In this document: in pieces, positions 34,176-44,136 of the stretch
Position numbering within the stretch: position 1 is the first letter of the stretch
Layout of the letters: every line of letters starts with the position of its first letter
DNA from: Glaciozyma antarctica PI12
Taxonomy: Eukaryota > Basidiomycota > Microbotryomycetes > Kriegeriales > Camptobasidiaceae
Reading direction: 5' to 3'
Assembly: GCA_002917775.1 (NCBI GenBank)
Contig: KZ627146.1
Span: forward strand, 813,678 to 877,677
DNA length: 64,000 nt
The notes under the pieces: model-generated
Told to the model about the DNA's origin: nothing
What the model saw: only the letters and a program-made list of their open reading frames with translations
Database searches by the model: none
Program-made: the position numbers and the translations under genes

Positions 34176-35968
34176 ATGGCGCAGGTCGCTTCCGCCTCTT
34201 CCGAGACTCTCGACGTTCACTTTGGACCTTCGTTTGGTAACCCCTCTAGCAGCATCGAAGGGGTGTACGCTTTCCGCTGTCAGCGCATCTCTCTCCGCCA
34301 TAGCCGCAACCCCGCTGACCCCCTTCCACCCTCCCCAGATTCGCAGAAACCACAATCGCTTGATCCGACCAAGCCTGGAACGCTCTCTACCCACCCTTCC
34401 TTGCCCGACTCCCTCTACGCTTCGTTTCCGTCCAGTGCGGCATCGGGAGCCGGCGCGGGGTCGGAGCAGGATGTGAGGTTCACCGGGCAGGCGACGGCGG
34501 CGAAAGAGGTGGAATGCGTTCTTATCTGGGACGAGGGGCTACAGGTGCGCTGTCTCTGCTAGGAGGAAGGAGGAAGGACCCGGAGCTAACTGCGTCCTGG
34601 CGCGCCTCCAGAGCTACTCCCTTCAACACCTCGACAGCAACGTTCGACTCTCCCATGACCGCTCTTCTCGCCCAGCCGTACCGCCAGTGCCTACCGCCGC
34701 TCCAACTCCCTCCTTCGCCTTCCCCGCCGCTGTCGCAGCACGCGCGTCCGACGACGAATCCTCGGACGAGGAGATACGCGTCCCCTCCGTCCCGCCCGTC
34801 CACCTCCGCAAGATGGCGTCGAACCGCGCGATGCAAGCTGTCGGGAAGCTCATTGGCGCGGGAGATAGTTCAGAGAGCGAGGGCGGAGCACGGGGGAAGG
34901 AAGCAGAGGTGGAGGATTTCGGGCAGGTCCAGCTGGTCAAGGAGAGGGGGATGGAGGTCGAGGTGGAGGAGATGGATTTTGGGCCGACGCCCAAGACGGG
35001 GAGAAGCGCGAATGGAAGCAGGGAACGGAGTGCGAACAGCAGCAGGCAGACGAGTCCAGCTCCGCAGGCACCCATCGCGTCGGGGAGTACGCTCCATCCT
35101 CTTCGACGGGTACCAGCCGCTGCGCCTCCCCTCGTACCCCCTCCTCGACCGTTGACACCTCTCGCCCTTCCCTCCCGCGCCCCTTCACGCACCGCGACTC
35201 CGACCCTCCCTCCTCGCCAATCTCCCCCCTCCGCCCGAGCTCCTCGACCACCCGTCGCTGCCCCTCGACCTTCCGCCCCAGTCCCCGTTCCTCGAACTAC
35301 CGCCCCCATCGCCGCTCCCAAATCCTCTCCTCGACCTCCTACCCGCCCTCCAGCCGGCAAGACGCCTCCCAAAGCCCCCGCCGCCGTCGCGCGCAAGTCC
35401 CTCCCCAAACCCGCCGTCGCGCTCAAGTCTCTTCCAAAATCGCACGCCGCTTCCAAGCGCCCTAAAACGGCTTCGAAAGCGCCGTCCAAGAAGCCGATGC
35501 CGTCTACTTCTGCGAAGAAGCGTCGGAGATCGAGTGCTGTAGGCGCTGAATCGAGTGGGAGCGACGAGTCGAGTGGGAGTGATGAGTCGAGCAACAGTGC
35601 GAGCGACGAGGAGGATTCAGGGCCAGAGGGGTACCTCGCTGTTCCTGGGAGCGTGTTGAGTAGGAGTGCGGTGCAGAGGGGGAAGGAGGAGGAGAGCGAG
35701 GAGAGTGGGGAGAGCGACATGGAGTTGCTGGCGAGCACGATTAATGCGACGCTGGATCCGGGGATCGAGGGAAGGAGGAGTGTGGCGGGTAAAGGGGTGG
35801 CGGCGAGGGGGAGGGATCAGGGAGCTATGAGCTTTAGTCAGATGATCGGTGCGTTGTTCCTCTATGACGGTGTGGGTGGAAGCTGATGGTGGTGCAGGGT
35901 CGGATTACGACGCGCAGAGACGGAGGGAGAGGGAGGACGACATTCCTGATTCGAGCGAGGAGGATTAG
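34176..35968 (+). CDS. EAF1: ELL-associated factor (EAF N-terminal domain) protein
   Basis: Four exons. The N-terminal domain reads TLDVHFGPSFGNPSSSIEGV, then across an intron AFRYSQKPQSLDPTKPGTLS, DVRFTGQATAAKEVECVLIW and SYSLQHLDSNVRLSHDRS. These are the conserved blocks of EAF proteins, partners of ELL that stimulate RNA polymerase II elongation. The rest is low-complexity: Pro/Ala/Ser-rich, then Lys/Arg-rich (SAKKRRRSS, a likely nuclear signal). A Ser/Asp/Glu-rich tail ends with SSEED. A long disordered C-terminal part is normal for this family. The first intron donor is GTCAGC, weaker than the local norm, but its phase gives exactly the FRYSQKP motif. Confidence 0.85.
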
Positions 35969-36513
35969 AGTCGGGCAGCGAGTTAGGATTTAATGTGTAG
36001 GGTCTTCTCGGCTGTATTGGAGCCTCACTTTGAGTGAACTGCTCGTCTCCTCCAGCTCACACCAGCTTCCACCCACTCCCGGATTCCTCCAAGCGGCGGC
36101 AAGGTCGAAAGACGAGGGTCGAGCGCGAAGGGGGTCCCGTCGAGCCGATCACGCCCTTCTCTCTCTCTCCTCCCACTTCGTCAGTCTTGAGCTGCTTGCT
36201 TCAGTGCGCTCCTGAGTCTCTGAGCCAGCTTTGGAGTCGGGTCCTTGCGTGCGCCATCGCCAGCTTGCTCCACCCCTTCCTCAGGCACTGCGCGGCTTTG
36301 TTAACTCTCCGTGCGGGGCTGACTCTTTTTTGCTCCAGATCACAGCAGCGTAGGATCCAGTACGTTGCTCGATTGGCCTTGAGCGAACACCGGGACTAAC
36401 AGCACCCCTCCAGCGCCACTCGGCTCACCATCCCCGACGCTGATCTCGCCCACCGATTTCTCGCCAGCTACGGCCGAGGCGCGAGGAGTCGGATCGACGT
36501 TCTCGGTCGCACG
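35969..36513. other. Region before the RdRP ATG, probably containing its 5' exons
   Basis: From 36411 the RdRP frame is open upstream of the first ATG and encodes ATRLTIPDADLAHRFLASYG, followed by RIDVLGRT. This resembles the RRM-like start of fungal RdRPs. It follows a good intron (GTACGT...ACTAAC...CTCCAG, about 36361-36410), preceded by a small exon SQQRRIH and another acceptor (GCTGAC...GCTCCAG). No ATG-bearing first exon could be placed. The true start is therefore unresolved and upstream. Confidence 0.5.
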
Positions 36514-39197
36514 ATGTCGTTCGGACCGTCGAGGGAGGAACTGCGACCTGAGCTCCTTCACAAGCTCCGCACGACCCCTTTCGTCGATCCTCAACTCGAG
36601 CGGGACAAGAGGAAGAAGCTGGCGGACCTCAGTGATCCTATTCGGATCGTCAGGATGCAGTTCGGACGACTGTGCGGCGACGACGTCTTCTCGCCCGAGT
36701 CGGAGCATTCGCTGCCTGACGGCGTGATCTCTTTCGACGGGGAAAGGAGGATGATTGTCGTTAGGAGTACGTCGTCGGATCAGGCGAAGACGGTCTGCCT
36801 ACCGTTCTCGTCGCTGGACAAGATCTTCGCCCTCGGTGGCTCCCCTCCCTCCGTCCTCGTCCTCCTCGCCAAGCCTCCCCTCTTCGAAAAGACGGGGAGG
36901 GAATTCCTCCGCAGCGGCGCCAATTTATTTGGCCTCGACGTCGACCATTTCGAATCCCTCTTCGAAGACATGTTCCGCCAGGACTCTCCACTTCCTCGCC
37001 GTCGCAAGGCAGCTTTCGACAATTCGCAATCCTCACACCTCCTACTTCACCAGCTCCCAAATCCGCATCCTCTTCCCCTCGTCCTCGCAACTCGATCAGT
37101 TCCGCCATCGTCGCAACAAGATTCGCCTCCCCAAGGTCGTCACCTCCACCATCAAGGTCGAGCGTCGTCAGCTCTACGCTCCGGCAAAGCTGGCGAAGCT
37201 AAGCTCGATCATGTCACGCCTCGGAATTCTCGTCGCCTTCCAGCTCCAGCTGATGCTGTCGAACGGGATCCTCGACCCGGATCAGCTCTGCGGATTGGAG
37301 AGCGAGGTCGGCGCGCTCGAGCGAAATTTGGGAGCCGTCGGCGCGGAAAAAGTGCTCGCGTTCTTCGCTTCGCATCTCCTCCACAGCAGTGGCGACGAAC
37401 CGGAGCGAGACGATTACGATTGGCTGGAGGACGACCTCGACTCGACGACCTACTCCCGTCCCTTCCTCCCACGAGACCCCCATCGCCTCACCAACCTTCG
37501 CACGCCCGCCAACCTCGTCGAAGAGCTTCGACGTGCAGCCGACCACGTTCGCCTCACCCCCTCCCGACGCTTCAACGCCGATCAATCCTCCGTCTGCCGT
37601 CACGTCGTCCTCACTCCCACCTCTCGGAACCTCCTCCCACTTCCCAGCGACACTTCGACTCATCTCCCGCTTCTTCGGACTCGATTTCAGCGGTCCCTCC
37701 CTCCTCGCCGACTCCTTCGCACAGACCTGCATCAACCTCGCAGTCACGCACGCCCTTCGCGACCTCAAGTTTCGCGCACGAATCCCGCTCCCAGACTGCT
37801 GGACGCTCGTCGGAGTGGCGGACGAGGATGGGTTCTTGCGCGAGGGGGAGATCTACGCTTGCGTCGAGCGGCCGGGGCCCAAGACGCTGTACCTCGAAGG
37901 CGAGATCGCAATTTCGAGGTCTCCTACGATCCATCCTGGCGACGTTCGGGTGCGTCATTTTCTACCGAGTCCTGCTGCTGGTGCTGACGATTTGCGTCGC
38001 AGGTCGTTCGCGCGGTAGGGAAGCTCCCAGCTGGCTTCGCACCTCGCATCCGAGGACTCTCGAACTGTGTCGTTTTCTTCACCAAAGGTACGTTCCCAAT
38101 GGCTCCGTGCGAGTGAGTAGGAGCTGACGGAGTTGCGAATCAGGAACTCGCTCGGTGGCGTCCTGCCTCAGTGGTGGCGACCTCGACGGAGATCTCTACT
38201 TGCTCATAACGCGACCCGACCTCATTCCCGCTCGCTCCAGGATTTCAGAGCCAGGAGCCTACAGTGCTCCTCGCATGAACAAGCTAAACCGTCCCTGCAC
38301 CATCAACGATGGCGCGTTGTTCTTCCTGGACTGTAAGCTTGCGTTCTCGCTACCGAGTCTCAATTCGCTGACTAGCACTCTCACAGACATTCTGAGCGAC
38401 CTCATGGGAGCCGTCGCTACTCGCCACCTCGCCACTCGCCGACAAGCAACGTCAAGGGAACGTTCAGCCCCGACTGTCTTCGCCTCGCGGAGCTCCATTC
38501 CGATGCCGTCGACTTCCCCAAGACCGGAACACCCGTCGACATCCGCCAACTCCCGCGCGCGGACACGTTCAAGCCCGACTTTCTCTGCGCAGAGCATCAA
38601 GCCGGTCGCGTCGACGAGGACTTCTACCCCAGCCCCAAGGTCCTCGGCCGCCTGTTCCGCGACATTCCCCTGCACGAGCTCGACCCCTCCTCCCCCTCCC
38701 CTCCACCCGAACCAGTGCATGCAAGCCTCGACAGCAACCGCCTCCTCACTTCCCACCTCTCGCAACTCCCCATCGACGGCCTCGGCACCCTCGGTCGCCC
38801 TCGCTCCTCCATCGTCGAAGAGCTCGAGACCCTCCTCCCACCCTTCTCCGACGACCTCCTACGAATCTGTCGTCTCAACACCCTTTCACGTCGTCGCGAT
38901 CGCCACCTCTCCGAGGAGGAAGCGTTCGTCGGAACAATCTCTGCGACGAGCAAGGACAAGCGGCGTCGGCAGGACATGATTATTCGATTGCAGGAGCAGA
39001 CGTCTGCGTTGTTTGAGGCGACGAGGGAGGAGATTCGGGGGTGCGTGGAGGAGGTGGAGGAACAGGTTGAGCGAGCGTGGGCAGCGTGGTGGGTGGCGTT
39101 GGAGGCGGATCAGACGCAGTTTGGGGTGAAGACGTTTGGGTGGATCGCGTTGGGAGTTCTGATGGGGTTGGTGGCGGACATAAATGGGGAGCAGTAG
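36514..39197 (+). CDS. RNA-dependent RNA polymerase (RNAi type), frame interrupted
   Basis: Family blocks in order: TSSQIRILFPSSSQLDQFRH, SRLGILVAFQLQLML, SVCRHVVL, RLISRFFGLDFSG, IPLPDCWTLVGVADEDGFLR, FAPRIRGLSNCVVFFTKG, and the catalytic SCLSGGDLDGDLY with its three aspartates. SPDCLRLAELHSDAVDFPKT follows downstream. These identify the eukaryotic cellular RdRP of the QDE-1/Rdp1 family, which makes double-stranded RNA for Dicer and Argonaute. The coding parts lie in different frames. Shifts of one base are needed near 36985-37025, 37648, 38435 and 38456, none explained by a canonical intron; two ordinary introns (after GDVR and FFTKG) splice well. Either the gene is decaying or the sequence carries small insertions. 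The first ATG is used as start; earlier exons are likely. Confidence 0.88.
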
Positions 39198-39356
39198 GGA
39201 TGTGAGGTTTCGTAGGGATTTTAAGGAGGTGGTTGGTGCACCCCCAGCGAGCAGTTCGTTCCCAGAAGTTCCTCTCGCCTTCTCAAACGACTCCTGCGAA
39301 TACACAGTTGGGAAAGGCATGCACTGATCCTACAAACACGCTCCCTCCTCCTCGCT

Positions 39357-41656
39357 CATCCCGGCCCAGGAGCCGCATCAATCCAAGTCCCGTTCGATAA
39401 GAAAGCCGTCGCAGCCTTCGAAAAATCCCCACTCGTCCCCGCAAGCTGGTACGCCAGCCTACTCTCAATCAGCTCCATCCGTCCAAAGCGAAAACAAAGG
39501 ACTCACCGAAAGTAGTGAGGAATCCTCGTATCGAGCTCCGCGATACTAAAGTTCGTCGCCGTCCCCTCATACCGCAGCACATCATCCACAATCAACCCGA
39601 ACCCATCCCACACTCCCACCAACTCCTCCGGTACAGCATCCCACCACACCGCCGCCTGCCCCAACGTAAAGTTCGTCGCGCTCGTCAAGAACGACGGTAA
39701 TTCGCTCCCCAGCGCTCCGTCTCCGCGTAGCGACTCGGCAGACTGGAGGATAGAATCGAAGCCCCATCGACCGATACCGTCGAGGAACATGCCGAGGAGG
39801 AAACCTTGGAAGATGGCTGAAGGGCGGGTGACGAAGGCGCAGCCGGGCATGAGGATGAGCCTGTGTGGTCGTTAGTAGGGGAGAGGCATGGGAGGGAGGG
39901 AGAGGACGTACGCGGCGATGTAGTGGTGCATGCGGAATTCGAGATTGGGGATGCAGAAGAGGAGAGCGACGCAGATGAGTCCGGTGGCGTACCTGCGCTC
40001 GTTCGTTGGTGTTCGCTCGGTTGTGTGCAGGAGAGGAGGAACGCACCATTTGAGGTAGAAGAGGAACCAGCCTGTACGTCGAATCACGCGTAGCTGGTTT
40101 ACAATGACGAGAAAGATGAAGATTGCGAGGACAATGACGGCAACGAGTCCACCTGGGCGAGCTGCGATGTCGGAAGGGGTAAGGCGGGTGATAGGAATCC
40201 AAGAGAGCGAGACCTGCGATTTCGCTTAGCTTCTGCTGCGTCGATGGAAGGAGCGATACGCACGTTAATCAGAACCCCGACCCAGAAGCCGCCGAGGTAC
40301 CACACGGTCTTTTCGAGGATCGCTCCGTCAAAAGCGGAGACGACGTAGCGCCAACTGAAGCGCCAGAAGACGTAGCCGACGAAGAGGGCCGGTAGGAAGT
40401 ACTGGAAGCCGAGCGAGATGTTGGCTGCGAGCGAGCGATCAGCGAAGTCCTCGCGGATTCAAGAAAGAACGCACGAGGCGAGGCGGAAGGATGGGCAACA
40501 AGGACGACGTGCCAGAAGCCGAGGCAAAACAGAACCCAGTAAAAAGTCGAAGCGAGTGGCCTGCGAACGTGGAATGAGCTTCCACTCGTCGAACTCGCTG
40601 CGAAAGAGGGACTCACCGCAGCACAAACGTAAAGAGCACCGTCATCACGACGTTGAACGCGAGGATGTCGTCCCTGAGATCCTGGCAGTTGCCCTGATTG
40701 ATCCCCTCGACAAAGCGATAACTGCTCGGGAAGACGCTGCCGAACCCAACGCTATCGACGCCGTTCCTCCTCCCTCCTTCGTACCCCGTAAACTCTCCCA
40801 CCATCTCCAACTTCCCGCACCCTCCCCGCTCGTTCCCAAACAGCCCTCGATGAATCGCAGCGATGCAGATCCAGCTATCGGCGCGGTACGTCGCCAGCTC
40901 GTCCATCCCTCCCACGACGAGAGGTTGGAAGATGAGGTTGAGAGGCCCGACGGCGCGGTTGTTGAGGAGTTCTAGGGCGAGGGTTTGCCCAGGGCAGCGG
41001 AAGAGGAAGGAGGAGTTGACGAAGGGTTCGCAGCGGGTTCCATTGAGGCCACAGCCGTCGTTCCCGCTCCAATAGGTCGCGTCTCCGACGATGAACGAGG
41101 GCTCGCCGGCCGAGGTGGAAGAGTTGAAGTAGGAGGCGCGGACGAGGAAGGTGAAGCCCAGAAACCAGGCGGTGAGGAAGAGAGGGACGAGGAAGGTTCG
41201 GCGGGCTACGAGGGGGCGGAAGAGGCGGTTGAAGAGGGATTCGATGCGAGGGAGGAAGGGCTTGAGGGCGGTTTCGGTGATGGGAGGGGAGGGGCCGGAG
41301 AGGTAGTTGATGGCGCGGGAGAGGCGGGGGGAGCGGTGGAGGAGGGAGTGGTACGCTTGTGTTGTACGATGGTGGAGAGTCCGTTCGAACGAGCTGAGCT
41401 GGTCCTTCTCCTCCTCCTCCCGCGTTGGTGAAGCTCGCCTGCTCGAGTCGATCGAGTCGGGGTGGTAGCCTACTCCCTCTACGTGTACCTCTGCTTCATC
41501 CTTTTGCGTGCTCACCGAGTCGTCCCTGGGCCTGCCCGTTCCCCCTCCTCCGAGCGTACCGCGAACGCCGAGCTCGAGATCGACTGTGGTGCTGCTGGGC
41601 GTCCTGCTGCTTCGATACGAGGTGGGCTGAACTGGAGATATCTCGTCCTGGGGCAT
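39357..41656 (-). CDS. LCCL-domain multi-pass membrane protein
   Basis: About 610 residues. A cytosolic, Ser/Glu-rich N terminus (MPQDEISPVQPTSYRSS) leads to a first membrane helix (TFLVPLFLTAWFLGFTFLV). The LCCL domain follows, with DATYWSGNDGCGLNGTRCEP and FLFRCPGQTLAL showing the conserved Cys and Tyr-Trp. Around eight further hydrophobic segments follow, for example TFYWVLFCLGFWHVVLVA, GGLVAVIVLAIFIFLVIV and LICVALLFCIPNLEF. Its last exon ends SNGTWIDAAPGPG. Fungal LCCL membrane proteins of this layout are conserved but uncharacterised; the domain elsewhere binds ligands such as lipopolysaccharide, so a surface or vacuolar sensor is possible. Introns all splice in frame. Confidence 0.9.
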
Positions 41657-41815
41657 GGCCTAACTGGTAGGGCGTCGTGTACAGCTGGGGAAGAGGAGAG
41701 TCGAACCAGGATCGCAAAGTACTTGGCTGCGCAGCTACGGCTGAGCCGGCGGAGGAGACGTTCCCAGATGTATCTTCGTTCCAGCTCAACTACACTCGGT
41801 ACCACTCCAATCCTC

Positions 41816-43330
41816 CTAGAAAGCCTGTCCCGGAACAACAGGGTGAGAGCTCGACAATCCTCCATCAACCGGAAGCGCGACACCGTTGATCTGCGAGAAA
41901 GTAGTCAGCGACGAGCTGCGCGAGAGAGAAGAAAGAACGGACGTAGGAGGAGTCATCTGCGTGGAGATTTTAGTGGAAGCGGAGAAGCTGGGAAGGACGG
42001 AGACGCACCGGAGGCGAGGAAGAGAACGGCGGGAGCCACCTCCTCCGCAATGCCGAATCTGCGATAATTGAGAGTCAGCTTAGATTCCTGCTCCTGCAAG
42101 AAAGGGAGAGTAGGTAGGAACGGTAATGAAGGGGTGGAGTAGAGAAGGAGAGTGGGGAGAGAGAAGGACGCACCGACGGAGAGGGTTCAGCTGCCCGACC
42201 TTTCCGAGCGTACCGCGCTCCTTTGCTCGCTCGAACGTGTAGGTCGTCATCCCCGTCTCGATAAGACCAGGAAGAATGGCGTTCTGCATGTCAGAATGGG
42301 GATCAGCGAGGGTTCTCGCACGAGACGGTAGGAAGGACGCACGACGCGGATGTTGGTTCCGGCGAGGGTTTGGGCAGAGGTGTTGGCCATGTTGATAACG
42401 CTGTAGTAAGCTAGTTTAGTATTTACGGGGGAGAAGAGATCGGAAGAGCGCACGCCGACTTGGAGGCTCTGCGAAGGCTCGGATTAGTGGGAGCGAGTTC
42501 GCCAGTCTGAGAGCGACGTACGAGTAGTCGATAGGTCCTGCTCCCGAGCGCATTCCAGCAACTGCGAGAGAGGGTCAGTTGCCAGCCAACTCACAGCGAG
42601 AGAGGTAAGACGCACCGGACGCAGTCATGATAATACTCCCTCCGCCCTCGAGCTTCCCCGCCTCCTTGCTGACAGCCTTCATCGCCTCACTCGCATGCTT
42701 GACCGCCAAGAAGCAGCTGCACTCTCTCCATCAGCTCCCTCCTCTTCCCTCAGTCGCCGCACTCACCTAAGGGTATTGACCCTAAACACCTCCATAAACT
42801 CGCTCGGCTCCGTACTTCCCAACAAGTTGATCCCAACGATCCCAGCGTTCGCAAAGAAGACGTCCAGCCTCCCCTCCTCTGCCAACGCGCGTTCACAAAC
42901 TCCCGAGATGGCCGCTTCGTCCGCTGCGTCGGCCTCGACGATTGTCACTTTGAGAGCGGGGTACCGCGCGTGCATGGCGGCGGCGAAAGCGGAAAGGGGG
43001 GAGCATCGTAGTCGAGGACGTAGAGGTGTTTGGCGCCTGTTTAGAAGGTCAGCATCGTGTGGAGAGAAAGGCGGGGTAGGAGCGGCACCTTCTCGAGCGA
43101 ATAGGCGGGCGGTGGCTCGGCTTTGCGCGGGGATTAGCTGGGTTGTAGGTGGCGCTGGAGAGGACTCACCCGATTCCCTTCTCGCTTCCTGCGCCCGTAA
43201 TGATGGCGACCTTGCCGTGAAGGCGACCTGAGCCAGGAGTGCTCTCGAACTGGTTTGCGATGGCTCCAATTCGCGCGAGAGTCTTCTTCTGAGCTGCTAC
43301 GAGTGCTGGGCTGGGTGCTGGCTTGCTCAT
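41816..43330 (-). CDS. Short-chain dehydrogenase/reductase
   Basis: Classical SDR. The cofactor motif [14 protein letters not shown] comes first, then [10 protein letters not shown] (an acidic end to beta 2, favouring NAD), [19 protein letters not shown] (catalytic Ser), DYSASKVGV (Tyr-x3-Lys) and LPGLIETGM. The C-terminal [11 protein letters not shown] is followed by [12 protein letters not shown]. About 340 residues with a short N-terminal extension starting [10 protein letters not shown]. The substrate cannot be told. After DYDAP the frame is lost by one base at a run of six C on the coding strand (42996-43001); seven would restore [18 protein letters not shown]. Everything else splices cleanly, so a homopolymer error is likely. 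Confidence 0.9.
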
Positions 43331-44136
43331 CGTGTGATTCAACAAGGGACGACGAGGAGGAGAGCAGCAGAGTAGCCGGGTCTTCGCCACCACTTCGCGC
43401 CGGAGTTGAAATATTAAATACATTCCCCGCCAACATTAAGTACCCAGCATTTAATTAATGCGTCACAGTCCGCAGGTTGGCGCAGGAGCTCCTCTTCTCC
43501 TAAGCCCCCACCCGCTTGCCGAACAGCACAGGGCGAGACACAGCGGCAAATTCCAGCTCAGCTCCAGGCTCAAACGACTTGGTGAGTACGAACAGCCAGC
43601 TCGGCCATCTCGCTGGGACTTGGTGGTCTCCGGCGCAGGTGAATCGCAAAGGGGGAGCAGGCAGGAGAGGAGGGGCTGCAGGATACCGCGTAGAAGGCCA
43701 GAATCACTAGCTAACGGTTTGACTTCCTTCACAGGACGCTCCATCGAAACCTCCTTGGAACCACCGCCCCACCACGTTCGGTCTCTTTATCCAGGCGACA
43801 AGGTGAGCTTAGCTGGAGCGTGTGGTGAGCTGGAGCATTGGGATCAGCTGGCGAAGCAGGAGAGGCGGAGCTGAGAGCGAGAGCGGGTGGGGCGTCGAGT
43901 CCAGCACGATCCGGGGACTCAGCGTACTTGACCTCGCGCCAAACCGAACTAGAGCTGACCTCTATCTTCACTCACAGTATATAGGTAGCCACACTGCAAA
44001 CCAGATCCAACTCTCCAGCCCTCCTCGACTCGGATCAAGCGCGACACGAGGTGCGTCTTGCTGGAGCTGCTGCGCGGTACCAGGAGCCAGGAGATCACAG
44101 CTAACCTTCTTCAACTACAGTTACACCACCTCCGAG
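43331..44136. other. Divergent intergenic region with AT-rich patch and leader-intron signals
   Basis: Upstream of the SDR lies a low-GC patch (GAAATATTAAATAC...TTTAATTAATGCG, about 43409-43460). Toward the PX gene there are donor/acceptor-like pairs (GTGAGTACG at 43581 with GGCGCAG about 60 bases on; CTGAC...CTCACAG just before TATATA at 43978), suggesting leader introns or a TATA box. No coding gene supported. Confidence 0.4.

Noticed and set aside
41640-41720. A-box-like TGGCCTAACTGGTAGGGC suggesting a plus-strand tRNA
   Set aside because: No B box on the same strand and no pairing acceptor stem; the GTTCGA nearby is on the opposite strand. The site overlaps the 5' end of the LCCL gene.
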